Origin: Omphiscola glabra
Taxonomy: Eukaryota; Mollusca; Gastropoda; Lymnaeidae
NCBI GenBank assembly: GCA_964017045.1
Contig: OZ024808.1
Span: 24,783,918-24,847,917 of the forward strand
Direction: 5' to 3'
Length of the DNA stretch: 64,000 nt
The notes beneath the pieces were generated by a model that worked only from the letters and a program-made list of their open reading frames with translations, was not told the origin of the DNA and ran no database searches. Below are positions 23,801 through 35,084 of the stretch, in pieces. Position 1 is the stretch's first letter; each line of letters begins with the position of its first letter. A program made the position numbers and the translations under genes.

Positions 23801-24810
23801 AAGGTTTCCCAATGGCACCCTATGTCACATTCCGGTAAAAAGCACCTCGAAATAGCACATGTTTTAAATGATTTTTTCCCCCGTGTGAGGAAACGGTGGC
23901 TCCCTAGGTCAAACCATTGCATAGCTTATGAACCGCTGGTCGGACTCTAGTTCCTTCATATGTTTGAATAACTCGTAAATACACAATGACAGAATGAATA
24001 CAACTACTTCTCTTTAACGATGACGTTGACATTAACGTCACGTGGTACTTCCTTTCTGCTCACCATCCTGTTTTTGTGTAGCTTCCATTGCCATCAAAAT
24101 GTAAAACTAGCCACACCCCCCCCCCCCCAATTATATCCCGGTCATTAAGAATGCTTACTCGCGACATTAACGGTGACCGTCGGTCAGTGTTGTGTCCGCT
24201 CTTGGGGGGCCAAAAAGTCGAATCCCCGTAATTTACCGTAATGTACCGTAATTTACCGACAGTGTCGATTTGAGACCGTCTCATTTGGCGCGCACACAGT
24301 TGATCCATCTTTTCATACGATCTCATTTTGATGTTTAACAGATGCTATGCTTTTTGTTTGTTTGTTTGTTGTTTTAGTTTTCGTAAAAACACATCTCATG
24401 AACATACATCAATGCGACCATTCGATCCCAAAATTGGGGAAGGTTTGGACAAAGCTCAGCCCAAAAAAATTAAAATAATAATAATAATAAAAACTATGGA
24501 AGTCGTAAAGGAGAGAATTGTTATGCACCACGAGTCATTCCCCTTTCAAATGTGTACGCTTCTATTAATACACTTTTTAAAATCGTAGGTAGATCTATTT
24601 TATTTTAAAAAATGCTAATATCTTATGATGATGACGATGATGATATGATCATGGTTGATTACCGTTGTAGCGCTTGCTTAACTGCTATTCGAGTATGCTC
24701 AAAGCGCTCTGTCATAAAATCTATTTAAAGAAAAATGCCTTTAAATATTTCTTAATGATTTTTTATCATGTTTAATTTCCTAAAAGATTGAAAGCAAACC
24801 GTTCCATAAT
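23801..24810. other. Unique sequence with short simple repeats
   Basis: It contains a C tract (24115-24128), a three-fold gtaatttaccg stretch (24229-24259), a (GAT)-rich stretch near 24625 and an agcgct pair (24670-24709). No gene recognised. Confidence 0.4.
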
Positions 24811-25326
24811 TTAGGGGTTTTGGCTCAAAGGAGCCCAAACCATATGATTTTTTTCTGTGTCCATCCACACTGGAAACTCTCAGTTAGGGGTTTTGGCTCA
24901 ATGGAGCCCACCTCATATGATTTCTTTCTGTGTCCATCCACACTGGAAACTCTCAGTTAGGGGTTTTGACTCAATGGAGCCCACCTCATATGATTTCTTT
25001 CTGTGTCCATCCACACTGGAAACTCTCAGTTAGTGGCTTTGGCTCAATGGAGCCCACCTCATATGATTTCTTTCTGTGTCCATCCACACTGGAAACTCTC
25101 AGTTAGTGGCTTTGGCTCAATGGAGCCCACCTCATATGATTTCTTTCTGTGTCCATCCACACTGGAAACTTTCAGTTAGGGGCTTTGGCTCAATGGAGCC
25201 CACCTCATATGATTTCTTTCTGTGTCCATCCACACTGGAAACTCTCAGTTAATGGCTTTGGCTCAATGGAGCCCACCTCATATGATTTCTTTCTGTGTCC
25301 ATCCACACTGGAAACTCTCAGTTAGG
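24811..25326. repeat. 73-bp minisatellite, 7 copies
   Basis: The unit begins ttaggggttttggctcaatg and contains tgtgtccatccacactggaa. It holds the hairpin GGCTC-AATG-GAGCC. Copies are nearly identical. It ends 57 bp before the SPIN-like element. Confidence 0.97.
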
Positions 25327-25382
25327 GCTCTGTTGAAGAGGGTTCTTTAAGAATAAATGTTTGTAAATAAGTTCTTTTAGAT

Positions 25383-25568
25383 CAGCCGTCTTAAACCTAT
25401 GGGACACTTTTGGGGTTCGAACGACCCTTTCACAGGGGTCGCCTAAGACCATCGGAAAAACAAATACAGTTATGAAATAGTAATGAAAATAATTTTGTGG
25501 TTGGGGGTCGCCACAACTTGAGCAACTGTATTAAAGGGTCGCGGCATTAGGGAGGTTGAGAACCACTG
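25383..25568 (-). mobile_element. SPIN-like hAT miniature element, exact TSD
   Basis: A 186-bp copy in opposite orientation to that at 7164, with identical 8-bp target duplications TTTTAGAT (25375-25382 and 25569-25576). It ends gagaaccactg and contains gacccctttcacaggggtcg-like and aactgtattaaagggtcgcg runs. One end is slightly decayed (cagccgtcttaaacc). Confidence 0.88.
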
Positions 25569-25856
25569 TTTTAGATAGTCAGGTGCAGAGCCTTCCATAC
25601 AGCTGTACGTTATGGACAGAATTTTGTGACCAATGAGCTCACTCACAGGAACCCAGTGGAGATCTTTAAGAACTTGTGTGATGAGGTCTGATTCCTTTAT
25701 CCGCGATACAGTTCGTTCTGCAGGTCAAACATCTTGAGGCAGTTAGACAGGACATTTTAACACAATAGGTGTGTCATCTCTAAGACCGGAAAACGCCCCA
25801 TTGCATTACGTAATGTTTAATTTTAGACAATGTCTTCGTAAAACATGGCTTCTAGC

Positions 25857-26039
25857 CAGTGGCGTAGTGAGCTTAACTCGCGCCCGGGGCACAATACCTT
25901 TTTAGCGCCCACCAATACCTTTTTAGCGCCCCCCATTCGAAAACCATACAATATTATAGTAAAATATACCATTTGGCGCCCTTTGTGAGTAGCGCCCGGA
26001 GCATGATGCCCCCCTTCTGCCCCCCTCACTACGCCACTG
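25857..26039 (+). mobile_element. hAT-type miniature element with CAGTGGCGTAG ends
   Basis: A 183-bp non-coding element starting cagtggcgtagtgagc and ending actacgccactg. The flanking 8-mers are cttctagc and cttctaac (7 of 8 identical), as hAT insertions make. The interior has cgcgcccggggcacaatacc, acctttttagcgcc, and attcgaaaaccatacaat. The family has four copies in this window. Confidence 0.83.
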
Positions 26040-26674
26040 CTTCTAACAATATGTTCCCCATATATATAGCAGTAACAATTTGTTTGAAAAATCATTCGTA
26101 GATATAAAGTTGTAAACAAGTTTTCGTCTAGGTTGATGCCCACTACGCTGGCTCACATTAACGTAGAAGTACCGAACAGCTGTTGGGTGTTTGGCCAAAC
26201 AGAATACCCGGATGTCCAGACTGTACGCCCGGATGTTCTATTAACAGATTTCCTCCAATAAGTGGCAATCCCTATTGTAACACTGAAACGAAATGAACTT
26301 TGAAATATATTTTTGCGGGACTTCTCAAAGTTTTCAAATTTTATTTTTGGTTAGTCGCGTATTGTATACTAAAATGTATAATACATTTCGGTACCCATCA
26401 ACACAAAAACATGAACTTCCCTTAATTTTATTTCGTTTCTTTCCCCCTTAAAAAAATAATGCGTATTTGATAATTAATATAAATAAAGTAACCCAAGCGG
26501 CACATTTGAGTATTAAACTAGTTTCTATCTCTTGCCATATTTTCACTTGTTCTGTTAGCTGAGCAAAGCTCTTCGCCGAAAAAGTTCTTATCTCAATGTC
26601 ATGTCTTTTGATTCAAGCTCCCCCCCCCCCCCCCACACCTGGTTCTACTATTTTCTTTGGTTTAATGTTTGAAC

Positions 26675-26774
26675 CAGTGGCGTAGCAAGCTTAACTCGCG
26701 CCCGGGGCACAATACCTTTTTAGCGCCCCCAATACATTTTTAGCGCCCCCCCCCATTCGAAAACCATACAATTG
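26675..26774 (+). mobile_element. Truncated CAGTGGCGTAG-type miniature element
   Basis: It starts cagtggcgtagcaagctt and runs through the shared interior to attcgaaaaccatacaat, where it stops. The other half, including the second inverted repeat, is missing. Confidence 0.8.
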
Positions 26775-27544
26775 TGGGGCGATACAATTCTCAGTTTAGA
26801 ATGTTCTATGACAACGATTCCATTTTGAGTTTTACAAAACAAAATTTTTGGGCAAATCTTAAAAGTATTTGTTTTCCTTAATTTATCAGGAATGAAACAA
26901 AATCTTTATTGAAAAAAAAACCAAATCTATCATGAATCCAATCATTTAAATCAAATGTTCCACATTAAGTCTTGTGTTCACGAACATTTCCAGATGAGTG
27001 CACTTCACTTGGGCGACACAGTTCATATGGGACGAGATTTGTCCTAATTTCGCAGCGCTGTAGGCGTAGGCAAGTCTGTTGACAGCACTGATACCAGCGG
27101 GAATGCCCCATTAGGCGCGCACGACATCCATCCAAAGATTATTGGTACTGGTACGCACTTAGTCATTGAACGCTCGCACACGGGTCCGCTATCAAAACCC
27201 ATCCGTTCATGAACGGTGCCTGATGGTTTGAGAGAGTTTTACGACTGGTTAACCCTAGTGGACTGTGTCAAATGGGACGAAGAATTTGCTGAGTTGGCGC
27301 GTACATTGGGATGAAACCCTTATTTAAATAAAGAAGAAATGAAAGTAGCCAACTGAAATGTTTCGGGACTTATTTAGATTTTTTCCCCGAGTAAGCGCTG
27401 TTATTGTAATGAGCTTTTCATCGTTATGTATATATATATATGTGTGTGTGTGTGTGTAGCTAAGACAGTTTAAAGCTTAATAGAAACAATCTGGAAATGT
27501 AGTTGGATACTCAAGGATATCACCGATGAACTACATACGCTGAT
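26775..27544. other. Unique sequence, nothing recognised
   Basis: 27000-27320 is GC-richer and unique (for example gttgacagcactgataccag). No coding frame, repeat or RNA gene was recognised; a TA/TG microsatellite lies at 27428-27458. Confidence 0.4.
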
Positions 27545-27619
27545 GTAGTATAATGACAATAGTGTACTGTCAATAGTGTACTGACAATAGTGTACTGGCA
27601 ATAATGTACTGTCAATGTA
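27545..27619. repeat. 14-bp repeat (gacaatagtgtact), left part
   Basis: About five units (gacaatagtgtact, gtcaatagtgtact, ggcaataatgtact) stop at the 3' end of the LINE fragment. Confidence 0.92.
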
Positions 27620-28458
27620 TGGCATCTTTCCGTCTACGAGAGACGATAGATTATATTGTCTGGTTGAGACCGATCCTTGAATGGCAGTCTCTTGTGCATG
27701 TCCCGCACACGAATGCGGTGGAGTAGTGTTTTCTTGCCTTTCTCCGCGCTCTCTTCACAGCTGCTTCCGCCCTATAGAGCTCCTCAGCACGCAGTGATCC
27801 TTCCTTCACGATGCCCCGCCATGTGGATCGATCCTCCGCCAGGTCCTCCCAATTTGAGATGTTGATGTTAGCCGCCTTCATATCTCTTTTGCAAATGTCT
27901 ATGTATCTGAGACGAGGCCGTTTAACTGACCTTTTCCCTGTCGCCAGCTCGTTGTACAGCACGTCCTTAGGTATGCCACCAGGTTGCATTCGCTTGACGT
28001 GCCCAAGCCAGCGGAGGCGTCTTTGGATTAAAGGGCTGGGACGCTGCACATATTTGTTTGAGACAGGACATCCGTGTTGGGGACTTTTTCCTGCCATTTG
28101 ATGTCAAGGATGCGGCGCAGGCATCTGAGGTGGAAGCCATTGAGCCTTTTTCGTGCCTGTTGTATGTGGTCCAAGACTCACATCCATAGAGGAGTGTGCT
28201 CAGTACGCAGGCCTGGTATACCTGCAGCTTAGTTCTTGGTGTGAGCTTGGCATTGGACCAGACTCTTTCCTTCAATCTAGTCATGACAGTTGCGGCCCTC
28301 CCTATCCTAACACTTATCTCATCCTCCATTGAGAGGGTGCTCGAAATGTTCGACCCTAGATATGTGAATCTGTCAACAGCATCCAAGTCGCAGTCGTCGA
28401 TGGTGATAGTGGGGGGAGAGTCAGCGTCCTGAGCCATAATGTTGGTTTTCTTTAAGCT
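27620..28458 (-). pseudogene. 5'-truncated, frameshifted LINE reverse transcriptase 3' end
   Basis: This is the C-terminal end of a non-LTR retrotransposon polyprotein that would reverse-transcribe its own RNA. From the 5' side on the minus strand one reads LKKTNIMAQDADSPPTITID, then FTYLGSNI, LLYGCESW, LRWLGHVKRM, a GRPR-type basic stretch (KRPRLRYIDICKRDMKA), SNWEDLAEDRSTW, and a terminal CGTCTRDCHSRIGL zinc-knuckle-like motif. The frame breaks at an A5 run (28147-28151) and again near 28028-28035, so the copy is dead. The upstream catalytic part is missing, as is usual for LINEs. Both ends abut copies of the same 14-bp minisatellite. CR1, RTE and Jockey groups share these motifs, so the clade is open. 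Confidence 0.9.
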
Positions 28459-28612
28459 GTCAATAGTGTACTGACAATAGTGTACTGACAATAGTGTACT
28501 GACAATAGCGTACTGGCAATAATGTAATGTCAATAGTGCACTGACAATAATGTACTGACAATAGTGTACTGGCAATAATGTACTGTCAATAGTGCACTGA
28601 CAATAATGTACG
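28459..28612. repeat. 14-bp repeat, right part
   Basis: About eleven units of the same 14-bp repeat as 27545-27619 resume directly at the 5' break of the LINE fragment. Confidence 0.94.
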
Positions 28613-28778
28613 TACAGCCAATAGTATTGGTGAAAACGCTAATGAATCAGCTTTTGTGGAGTGATTCCTTGTACCTAAAATGAATATTTCACACGTTTTG
28701 TCGTCAGTGAGACTTCACTCTACAACGTAATATTTCCAAATCATTCGTTTGGGACCACAACGAGATACGCACCAACTG

Positions 28779-28978
28779 NNNNNNNNNNNNNNNNNNNNNN
28801 NNNNNNNNNNNNNNNNNNNNNNNNNNNNNNNNNNNNNNNNNNNNNNNNNNNNNNNNNNNNNNNNNNNNNNNNNNNNNNNNNNNNNNNNNNNNNNNNNNNN
28901 NNNNNNNNNNNNNNNNNNNNNNNNNNNNNNNNNNNNNNNNNNNNNNNNNNNNNNNNNNNNNNNNNNNNNNNNNNNNNN
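28779..28978. other. Assembly gap of 200 N
   Basis: Exactly 200 undetermined bases, a placeholder length. The true distance is unknown. It lies about 170 bp beyond the 14-bp minisatellite, a place where assembly would be expected to fail. Confidence 0.99.
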
Positions 28979-29164
28979 TTTGTGTGGCTAAAAAAAGATG
29001 GTTTTCTGATTCCGTTGTTTGCTTGCAAAAATAGGATGTAATTGCTTTTTAAAACTATGCCCCCTCTAGCATTGCATGGGTTATATAATGTGTGTAAAGT
29101 TGATTTTTGTTAGTTTTTATACAAGGTAAATATGAATTCGAGCTGTAGCTTTGAGAAATATTTT

Positions 29165-29520
29165 AGATGTCATCATGTGATGTATTTGTGATGTCATGAT
29201 GAAGTGTATTTTTAATGTCTTCATAGGATGTATTAGTGATATTGAGGTGTATTTTAGATGACATCATAGGATGTATTTGTGATGCGAGATGGAGATGTAT
29301 TTTAGATATCACCATATGATGATGTATTTGTGATGTGATATTAAGGTGTATTTCACATGTCACAATAGGATGTATTTGTGATGTGATGTTGAGGTGTATT
29401 TTAGATGTCATCACAGGACTTATTTGTGATGTAATATTCAGGTGTATTTTTAATGTCATCCTTGGAACTGCTTAAATTCTCACATTGGAATGTGTTTCAT
29501 ATGTCATTTTAGGATGTATT
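29165..29520. repeat. Degenerate repeat of about 50-60 bp, 6 copies
   Basis: Copies share ggatgtatttgtgatgtgat and gaggtgtattttagatgtca; heavily diverged, so an old array. Confidence 0.85.
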
Positions 29521-30029
29521 TTTGAAAGATCAGCGTAGCATGTATTTGACATTTTATTTTGAGTTGAGAGATCTTGTCTGGCAAACCTCATTATCCATTA
29601 TAAAATCATTTCCCATCTTCGTGACATACAAAAATACCAACAAAAGCACAGTCTTCCACTGGCTATTTCAACATGGCATTTCAAAGTTTAAAATGTCAAT
29701 TTTTTTTGGACATAATTGACCTAATGATACATCAATGACATTGTACAAATGCAAATCTGGTAGAAATTTGATCTTTTCGTCTGTTATTAAATAAAATGGT
29801 TTAATGGATTTCTTCCATGTTTAAAAATCCTTTTGTTCTCTATTTATAAGAATCCTCTTCCGTTGACGTATCTTCTTTATAATCAACCTCACGTGAGTGA
29901 ACAAAACTATAATTTAAATTGAAAACGTTAAATTGGAATGTCAATTTGACATAAGTTTTTAACATTTTAACATTAAAAAAAATCTATTTGTCATTATACT
30001 GTCTGACATTTTTCGTCAATGTTTCTATT

Positions 30030-30302
30030 TATGTCGTCTATATTACCTTTTATGCTGTATCTGATGTGGTCTATATTACCTTTTATGCTGTATCAGACAT
30101 CTTCTATATTACCTTTTATGCTGTATCTGATGTGGTCTGTATTACCTGTTATGCTGTATCTGATGTGGTCTATATTATATTTTATGCTGTATCTGATGTG
30201 GTCTACATTACCGGTTATGCTGTATCTGATGTGGTCTATATTACCCTTTACGCTGTATCTGATGTGGTCTATATTACCTTTTATGATGTATCTGAACTTC
30301 TT
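30030..30302. repeat. 33-bp repeat, about 8 copies
   Basis: The unit is gtggtctatattacctttta then tgctgtatctgat. Open frames DVVYITFYAVS follow from the 33-bp period. A short ttttgccctat repeat follows at 30338-30378. Confidence 0.95.
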
Positions 30303-30885
30303 TATAGACATTTTTGATGACTATAGTGCATGTTATGCCTTATTTTTTTGCCCTATTTTTTGCCCTATTTTATGCCCTATCAAAATTTTTTCTTTCGTCT
30401 TATTGAAGTTTTGTGTTTTTTTAATTCTGAATGTCAGCACAAAGTGTGACATTTGACAGTGGCCACGCGACACTTGACAGTAACCAAGCGGCGTGTGACA
30501 ATAGCTGGTTTTACCCTCATTCAATATCACAGCGGGACAAAGCGAAAAGTATTAGTGGGTAATATAAATTCATGTGAGATAAAGCCCTCCAAGGATCACG
30601 ACATGTTTCATCTGGGCTCCGCGACGGCTTTCTGTCTCAGCTGTGACGTCTGGACTCCTAAACAACATCCCCAGTCCACGAGTTGTGTACTAAAACTTCT
30701 TTTTTTTTTTTTAAAAATGGTAATTTTTTCTTTTGTTTTTAAATTTAACACGTAGAGGGTAGAACGAATGGTGATTGAGTCGTCTGGATGGTCTAGCGCT
30801 AGAGTTCTCCACTTTTTCTGTTGTTTTTTTTAAAAATTGGGGACAAGTTCTATGTCCCTCATAAATTTTTTTAGACCATACTACA
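30303..30885. other. Unique sequence, nothing recognised
   Basis: It includes a two-fold stretch with gtgacatttgacagtggcca (30446-30500) and T tracts. No gene recognised. Confidence 0.4.
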
Positions 30886-30893
30886 GTTTAAAT

Positions 30894-31279
30894 CAGTGAT
30901 TCCCAAAGTGGTCGACGACAACTTGCAAGGGGTCTGTGTCAGCGAGAAAAGAAATTGGGGGTACATGACATTAAAATGGAGTTCAACAATAGTGGATCTC
31001 ATGTAAGCAGGTCGTGACTTCTATTTTGGCATTCCATGAATGGAATAATTCACATACACAGATAGTACCTATTTACTTGCATTATATTACCTTATAATAT
31101 AATGACATATATCTTCATACATAAATAATGAAAGTACCTATGAAGTAATTTTTTTAAAAACATAAAACTGTTTAAGAATTATTATAAACGGGCAGGTAAA
31201 ATCGGGTAAGCAGGGGGTCTACACAAAACCGAAAAACATTGCACGGGGTCTACGAGGCAAAAAAGTTTTGGGACCTCTG
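30894..31279. mobile_element. hAT-type miniature element with exact 8-bp TSD
   Basis: A 386-bp element with ends CAGTGATTCCCAAAGTGG and (reverse complement) CAGAGGTCCCAAAACTTT. It is flanked by identical 8-mers GTTTAAAT (30886-30893 and 31280-31287). The CAG...CCCAAA ends and 8-bp duplication mark the hAT superfamily. I see no transposase frame; the interior is AT-rich. Confidence 0.8.
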
Positions 31280-31789
31280 GTTTAAATTTAAAAAAAAAAA
31301 TCTAACACCTAGAAGCAAAGTTTTTCGTATAAAGAAACATAGAGCAATTGGAGCAATCGGAGCAATTGGAGCAATTGGAGGGGGTTATGGGGGTCTGGAT
31401 AAAAATCCCAATCAGTATCCCACCCCTCGACCCCTGCAAAAGGCTCGCAATCGCACATTTGTTTCCACACCCCTGAACTATATTAATGTTCTAATTAGCC
31501 ACCCACTTTCACACGACACATCCGCGTACCTGGGTAGTAGGGCTGCAAACGTTTTTCTCCCGTGAAAATTCCCATCACCAAGCTGCAGTTGGCGATGCAC
31601 GTGAAGGTTTACATTCACGCGAAGTAAGCACTCTGCAGCTCTAAGCCTTGGCAGGTGTTCTCATTTTGTTATTGTTTGTCGTCCTTGCCCGACAAATAAG
31701 CTACGCGCAGAGTGCATAGAAATCCATTCGTAAAATACTTTTATATTAACTTCAATTTTGTTGCCGGTGTTTAGGGCCAACACTTCGGA

Positions 31790-32250
31790 CGCTAATTGAC
31801 CCACATTCCGTCAACCTATCGAGTTGAAACTTGGCACACAGACTTGTTGCCGATGACAACAGAATTCTATCAAATTTTCACCTCCAAACTTTAACCCCCC
31901 CCCCCTCCCCCAAAAAAAAAAAAAGCAGTCTTTCCTGTTTCTCAAGGGAAAGATGAAGGAAATATTTTCAAACTTATTTCACGAAATATAATTCCCAATA
32001 ACTGCGCAAAATGAAATTATTTTTTTTTAAAAATACCACACTTGAATTTGGTGCGTAATAATTTCTTTTTTTTCCTTTTTTTTTTTTTTTTGAAACGGTG
32101 AAATATATCTACGGCAAAAAAACGGGTTGGTCATTAGAATATTAATATATTTCAGGGGCGTGGAAAAAAAATTGTCATTGCGAGCCTTTGGGGAGGGGGG
32201 GGGGAGAGGGAGCCCTAATTTGGATTCTTATAAAGTGCGGTACTTTTAAG
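31790..32250 (+). repeat. Dispersed family X, copy 2
   Basis: It shows the family markers acctatcgagttgaaacttg, ccaataactgcgcaaaatga, ggtgcgtaataatttc and caggggcgtggaaaaaaaat, interrupted by C, A and T homopolymer tracts. Confidence 0.72.
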
Positions 32251-32432
32251 CAAGTTTTGTCAAATTTGTCAGACCCCCTCACCCCCAACCGTACCTGGAT
32301 ATTCCATTTTATGAATGGGTTTATACGAATAAATTTGAATGTAAGGGTTGTTTAATTGTATTAGTTATTACTCTGTTTTTAAATGTAAGATGTCACAATT
32401 GTTGTAAGGGAAGAAAACCGGCTCCACCTAGA

Positions 32433-32778
32433 ATGATTCCTCCAAACAATAGCTCAGAGATACACTTTGTGAACGTGGTTAATCTCTCTCTCCCTCTCTT
32501 GTTCTGTTTCCTCACTTTCCGCAATTTCTCTTTGCCTCTGTGTACCGTTTTCTCTCTCGTTCGTCAGTTCTCTAAATGTATCTGTCATTTTCTTAGTTTC
32601 TCTCCTTCTCGCTTTCTTTCTGTCTCTCCTTCACTTCTTTTCAATTTAAGGACAATGCCCCCCTGCCTCCCCCCACAAACACACAAAATCACGCACCCTT
32701 AGTTGGTATCGTTCGTCTCGCTTTTGCTTCTCAGCATTCTACCAATCTCCTCCATCCTGACTCTCTCTGCCACCACCA
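32433..32778. other. Pyrimidine-rich stretch
   Basis: 32480-32640 is a C/T-rich imperfect microsatellite (tctctctccctctcttg and similar). The open frame here has no protein character. Confidence 0.6.
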
Positions 32779-33175
32779 TAATCCTAACATCTCCGGTGCT
32801 ATACACGTCCCCAGCACCATGATCCTAACATTTCTGGTGCTATACACTTCCCAAGCACCACAATCCTAACCCCTCTGGTGCTATACACTTCCCCATCACG
32901 ATAATCCTAACATCTCTGTTACTAACTTCCCCATTACCATGATCCTAACATCTCTGGTGCTATACACTTCCCCAGCACCATGATCCTAACACCTCTGGTG
33001 CTATACACTTCCCCAGCACCATGATCCTAACATCTCTGGTGCTATACACTTCCCCAGCACCATGATCCTAACATTTCTGGTGCTATACACTTCCCCAGCA
33101 CCATGATCCGATCATCTCTGGTGCTATACACTTCCCCAGCACCACAATCCTAACACATCTGGCGCTATACACTTT
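32779..33175. repeat. 41-bp minisatellite, about 9 copies
   Basis: The unit contains cacttccccagcaccatgat, cctaacatctct and ggtgctata. AGCACC and GGTGCT in each unit are inverted copies. One copy is truncated near 32915. Confidence 0.95.
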
Positions 33176-33459
33176 CTACTTTTATAAAGCTTCCACACCT
33201 CTCGACTAATCGCCACATACTTCCACACTTTTTTTTTGTCACTTGTCTCCATGCGACCTGCTTACATCCCCTAGAAACCCCCCTAACCCACCCCACCATC
33301 TCTCGCATTATTTCCTACATCTTCGAAAGCCCCACTCCCCTAGTCCACGCCCCTGCATTGTTCCCTAAGTTAATATAACAATGATGATCTCATTACAGAA
33401 GAACGCAGTAAATCCCAGAATCTCCACTCAAAAATTCCATTTAAACGGGGACTTTGCTC

Positions 33460-33530
33460 GGCTCCGAGTGGATCTTTGCGTCTGCCGAGCGGATCTTTGC
33501 GTCTGCCAAGCGGATCTTTGCCGTCTGCCG
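33460..33530. repeat. 21-bp repeat, 3 copies
   Basis: Copies of gagtggatctttgcgtctgc. Confidence 0.9.
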
Positions 33531-33785
33531 CGCACCTGTTGAATTCAACGCCCGATTAAGCTACAGAAGTCAGAGGCGGACCTGCAGGAATGCACAATGT
33601 TTCCGGTACTCTGGACAGAAGTAGTTGTGATTTACTGGCTATAGACCCATAATAAAGTATACAGTATACATTACACAGTTAACAGTATATTTCAACCGAG
33701 TATTTATAGACGTTGACATTCATAAATGTACTAGTAAGATAATTATTAGATGTAGTAGCAGTGGCAGGGGTGGTAGTAAAACAAA

Positions 33786-34146
33786 TTGTCCACAACAATA
33801 TTACCATCGCCGTGACTGTATAGCGAACGATAGACCACACTGAGCACAACAATATTACCATCGCCGTGACTGTATAGCGAAAGATAGACCACACTGAGCA
33901 CAACAATATTACCATCGCCGTGACTGTATAGCGAAAGATAGACCACACTGAGCACAACAATATTACCATCGCCGTGACTGTATAGCGAAAGATAGACCAT
34001 ACTGACCACAACAATGTTACCATCGCGTGACTGTAAAGCAAAAGTGAGACCACACTGTACACAACAATATTACCATCACCATGACTGTAAAGCAAAAGTG
34101 AGACCACACTGTACACAACAATATTACCATCGCCGTGACTGTACAA
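33786..34146. repeat. 54-bp minisatellite, about 6.5 copies
   Basis: The unit contains cacaacaatattaccatcgc and cgtgactgtatagcgaaaga; the right copies change to taaagcaaaagtgag. Open frames on both strands are repeat products. Confidence 0.95.
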
Positions 34147-34284
34147 TTCCTGACGAGATTGTCGAGCCTCATCACACTAGGGTACTTGAAGAGGTTGGTG
34201 TTAATTTGATCACAAAAATATGTTGGATCGCTAAAGGCGGTCACTCTTCTGATGAGCTCGCACCAACGACTCGTAGGCGTTAAA

Positions 34285-34665
34285 CAATAAGAAAGTCTTG
34301 TGTTTAAGAACTAACAGTGAAAGCGTTTAGACAAGAAGAAAAGTCTTGTGTTTAAGAACTAACAATGAAAGCGTTTAGACAAGAAGAAAAGTCTTGTGTA
34401 AGAACTAACAGTGAAAGCGTTTAGACAAGAAGAAAAGTCTTGTGTTTAAGAACTAACAGTGAAAGCGTTTAGACAAGAAGAAAAGTCTTGTGTTTAAGAA
34501 CTAACAGTGAAAGCGTTTAGACAAGAAGAAAATTCTTGTGTTTAAGAACTAACAGTGAAAGCGTTTAGACAAGAAGAAAATTCTTGTGTTTAAGAACTAA
34601 CATTGAAAGCGTTTAGACAAGAAGAAAATTCTTGTGTTTAAGAACTAACAGTGAAAGCTTTTAAA
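34285..34665. repeat. 48-bp minisatellite, 8 copies
   Basis: The unit contains aactaacagtgaaagcgttt and agacaagaagaaaagtcttg. ACAAGA and TCTTGT are inverted copies; in later units gtcttg becomes ttcttg. Confidence 0.96.
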
Positions 34666-34792
34666 CGAAAAAAACAACAACAAATATCTCCAATCACTTT
34701 TGTGTTTCATTCAATACAATATGTTGTACATGATATTAATTGTGTTTTTTTGCTCATTTGATGCAAGCATAATCTACAACACTCAAATCGTA

Positions 34793-35084
34793 TCCGGAAA
34801 TTTGATGGAAAGAAATTTCGTCGACGGAAAATTGATCGACTAAAATTTGATGGAACGGAAATTTGGTCGAATCTTTTTTTTAGTTTATACGTTAAAATTG
34901 TGCGCCAAATTTCTTTTTCAACGCATTATTTTGTTTTACTATATAGTATAGTGCGTTCAAAAAGAAATTTGACGAAAATCTTAACGTCTGAACTGAAAAA
35001 AAGATTCGACCAAATTTCCGCTCGATCAAATTTCCGTCGATCAATTTTCCGTCGACGAAATTTCTTTCGATCAAATTTCCGGTA
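34793..35084. mobile_element. Foldback element with arms of about 130 bp
   Basis: The left arm starts ccggaaatttgatggaaag and the right arm is its reverse complement, ending ctttcgatcaaatttccgg. Pairing continues through cgtcgacggaaaattgatcg and aatttggtcgaatctttttt, and near the centre (ttttactatatagtatagtg). The arms cover nearly the whole 292 bp, so a transcript would form one long hairpin. The arms also contain repeated aaatttgrtcga modules. No transposase is present. Confidence 0.8.

Noticed and set aside
23434..23855. Proline/serine-rich coding region
   Set aside because: It is a 33-bp GC-rich tandem repeat, open on both strands, without start context or splice support.
28741..29028. 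Open frames across the N run
   Set aside because: They exist only because N codons are not counted as stops.
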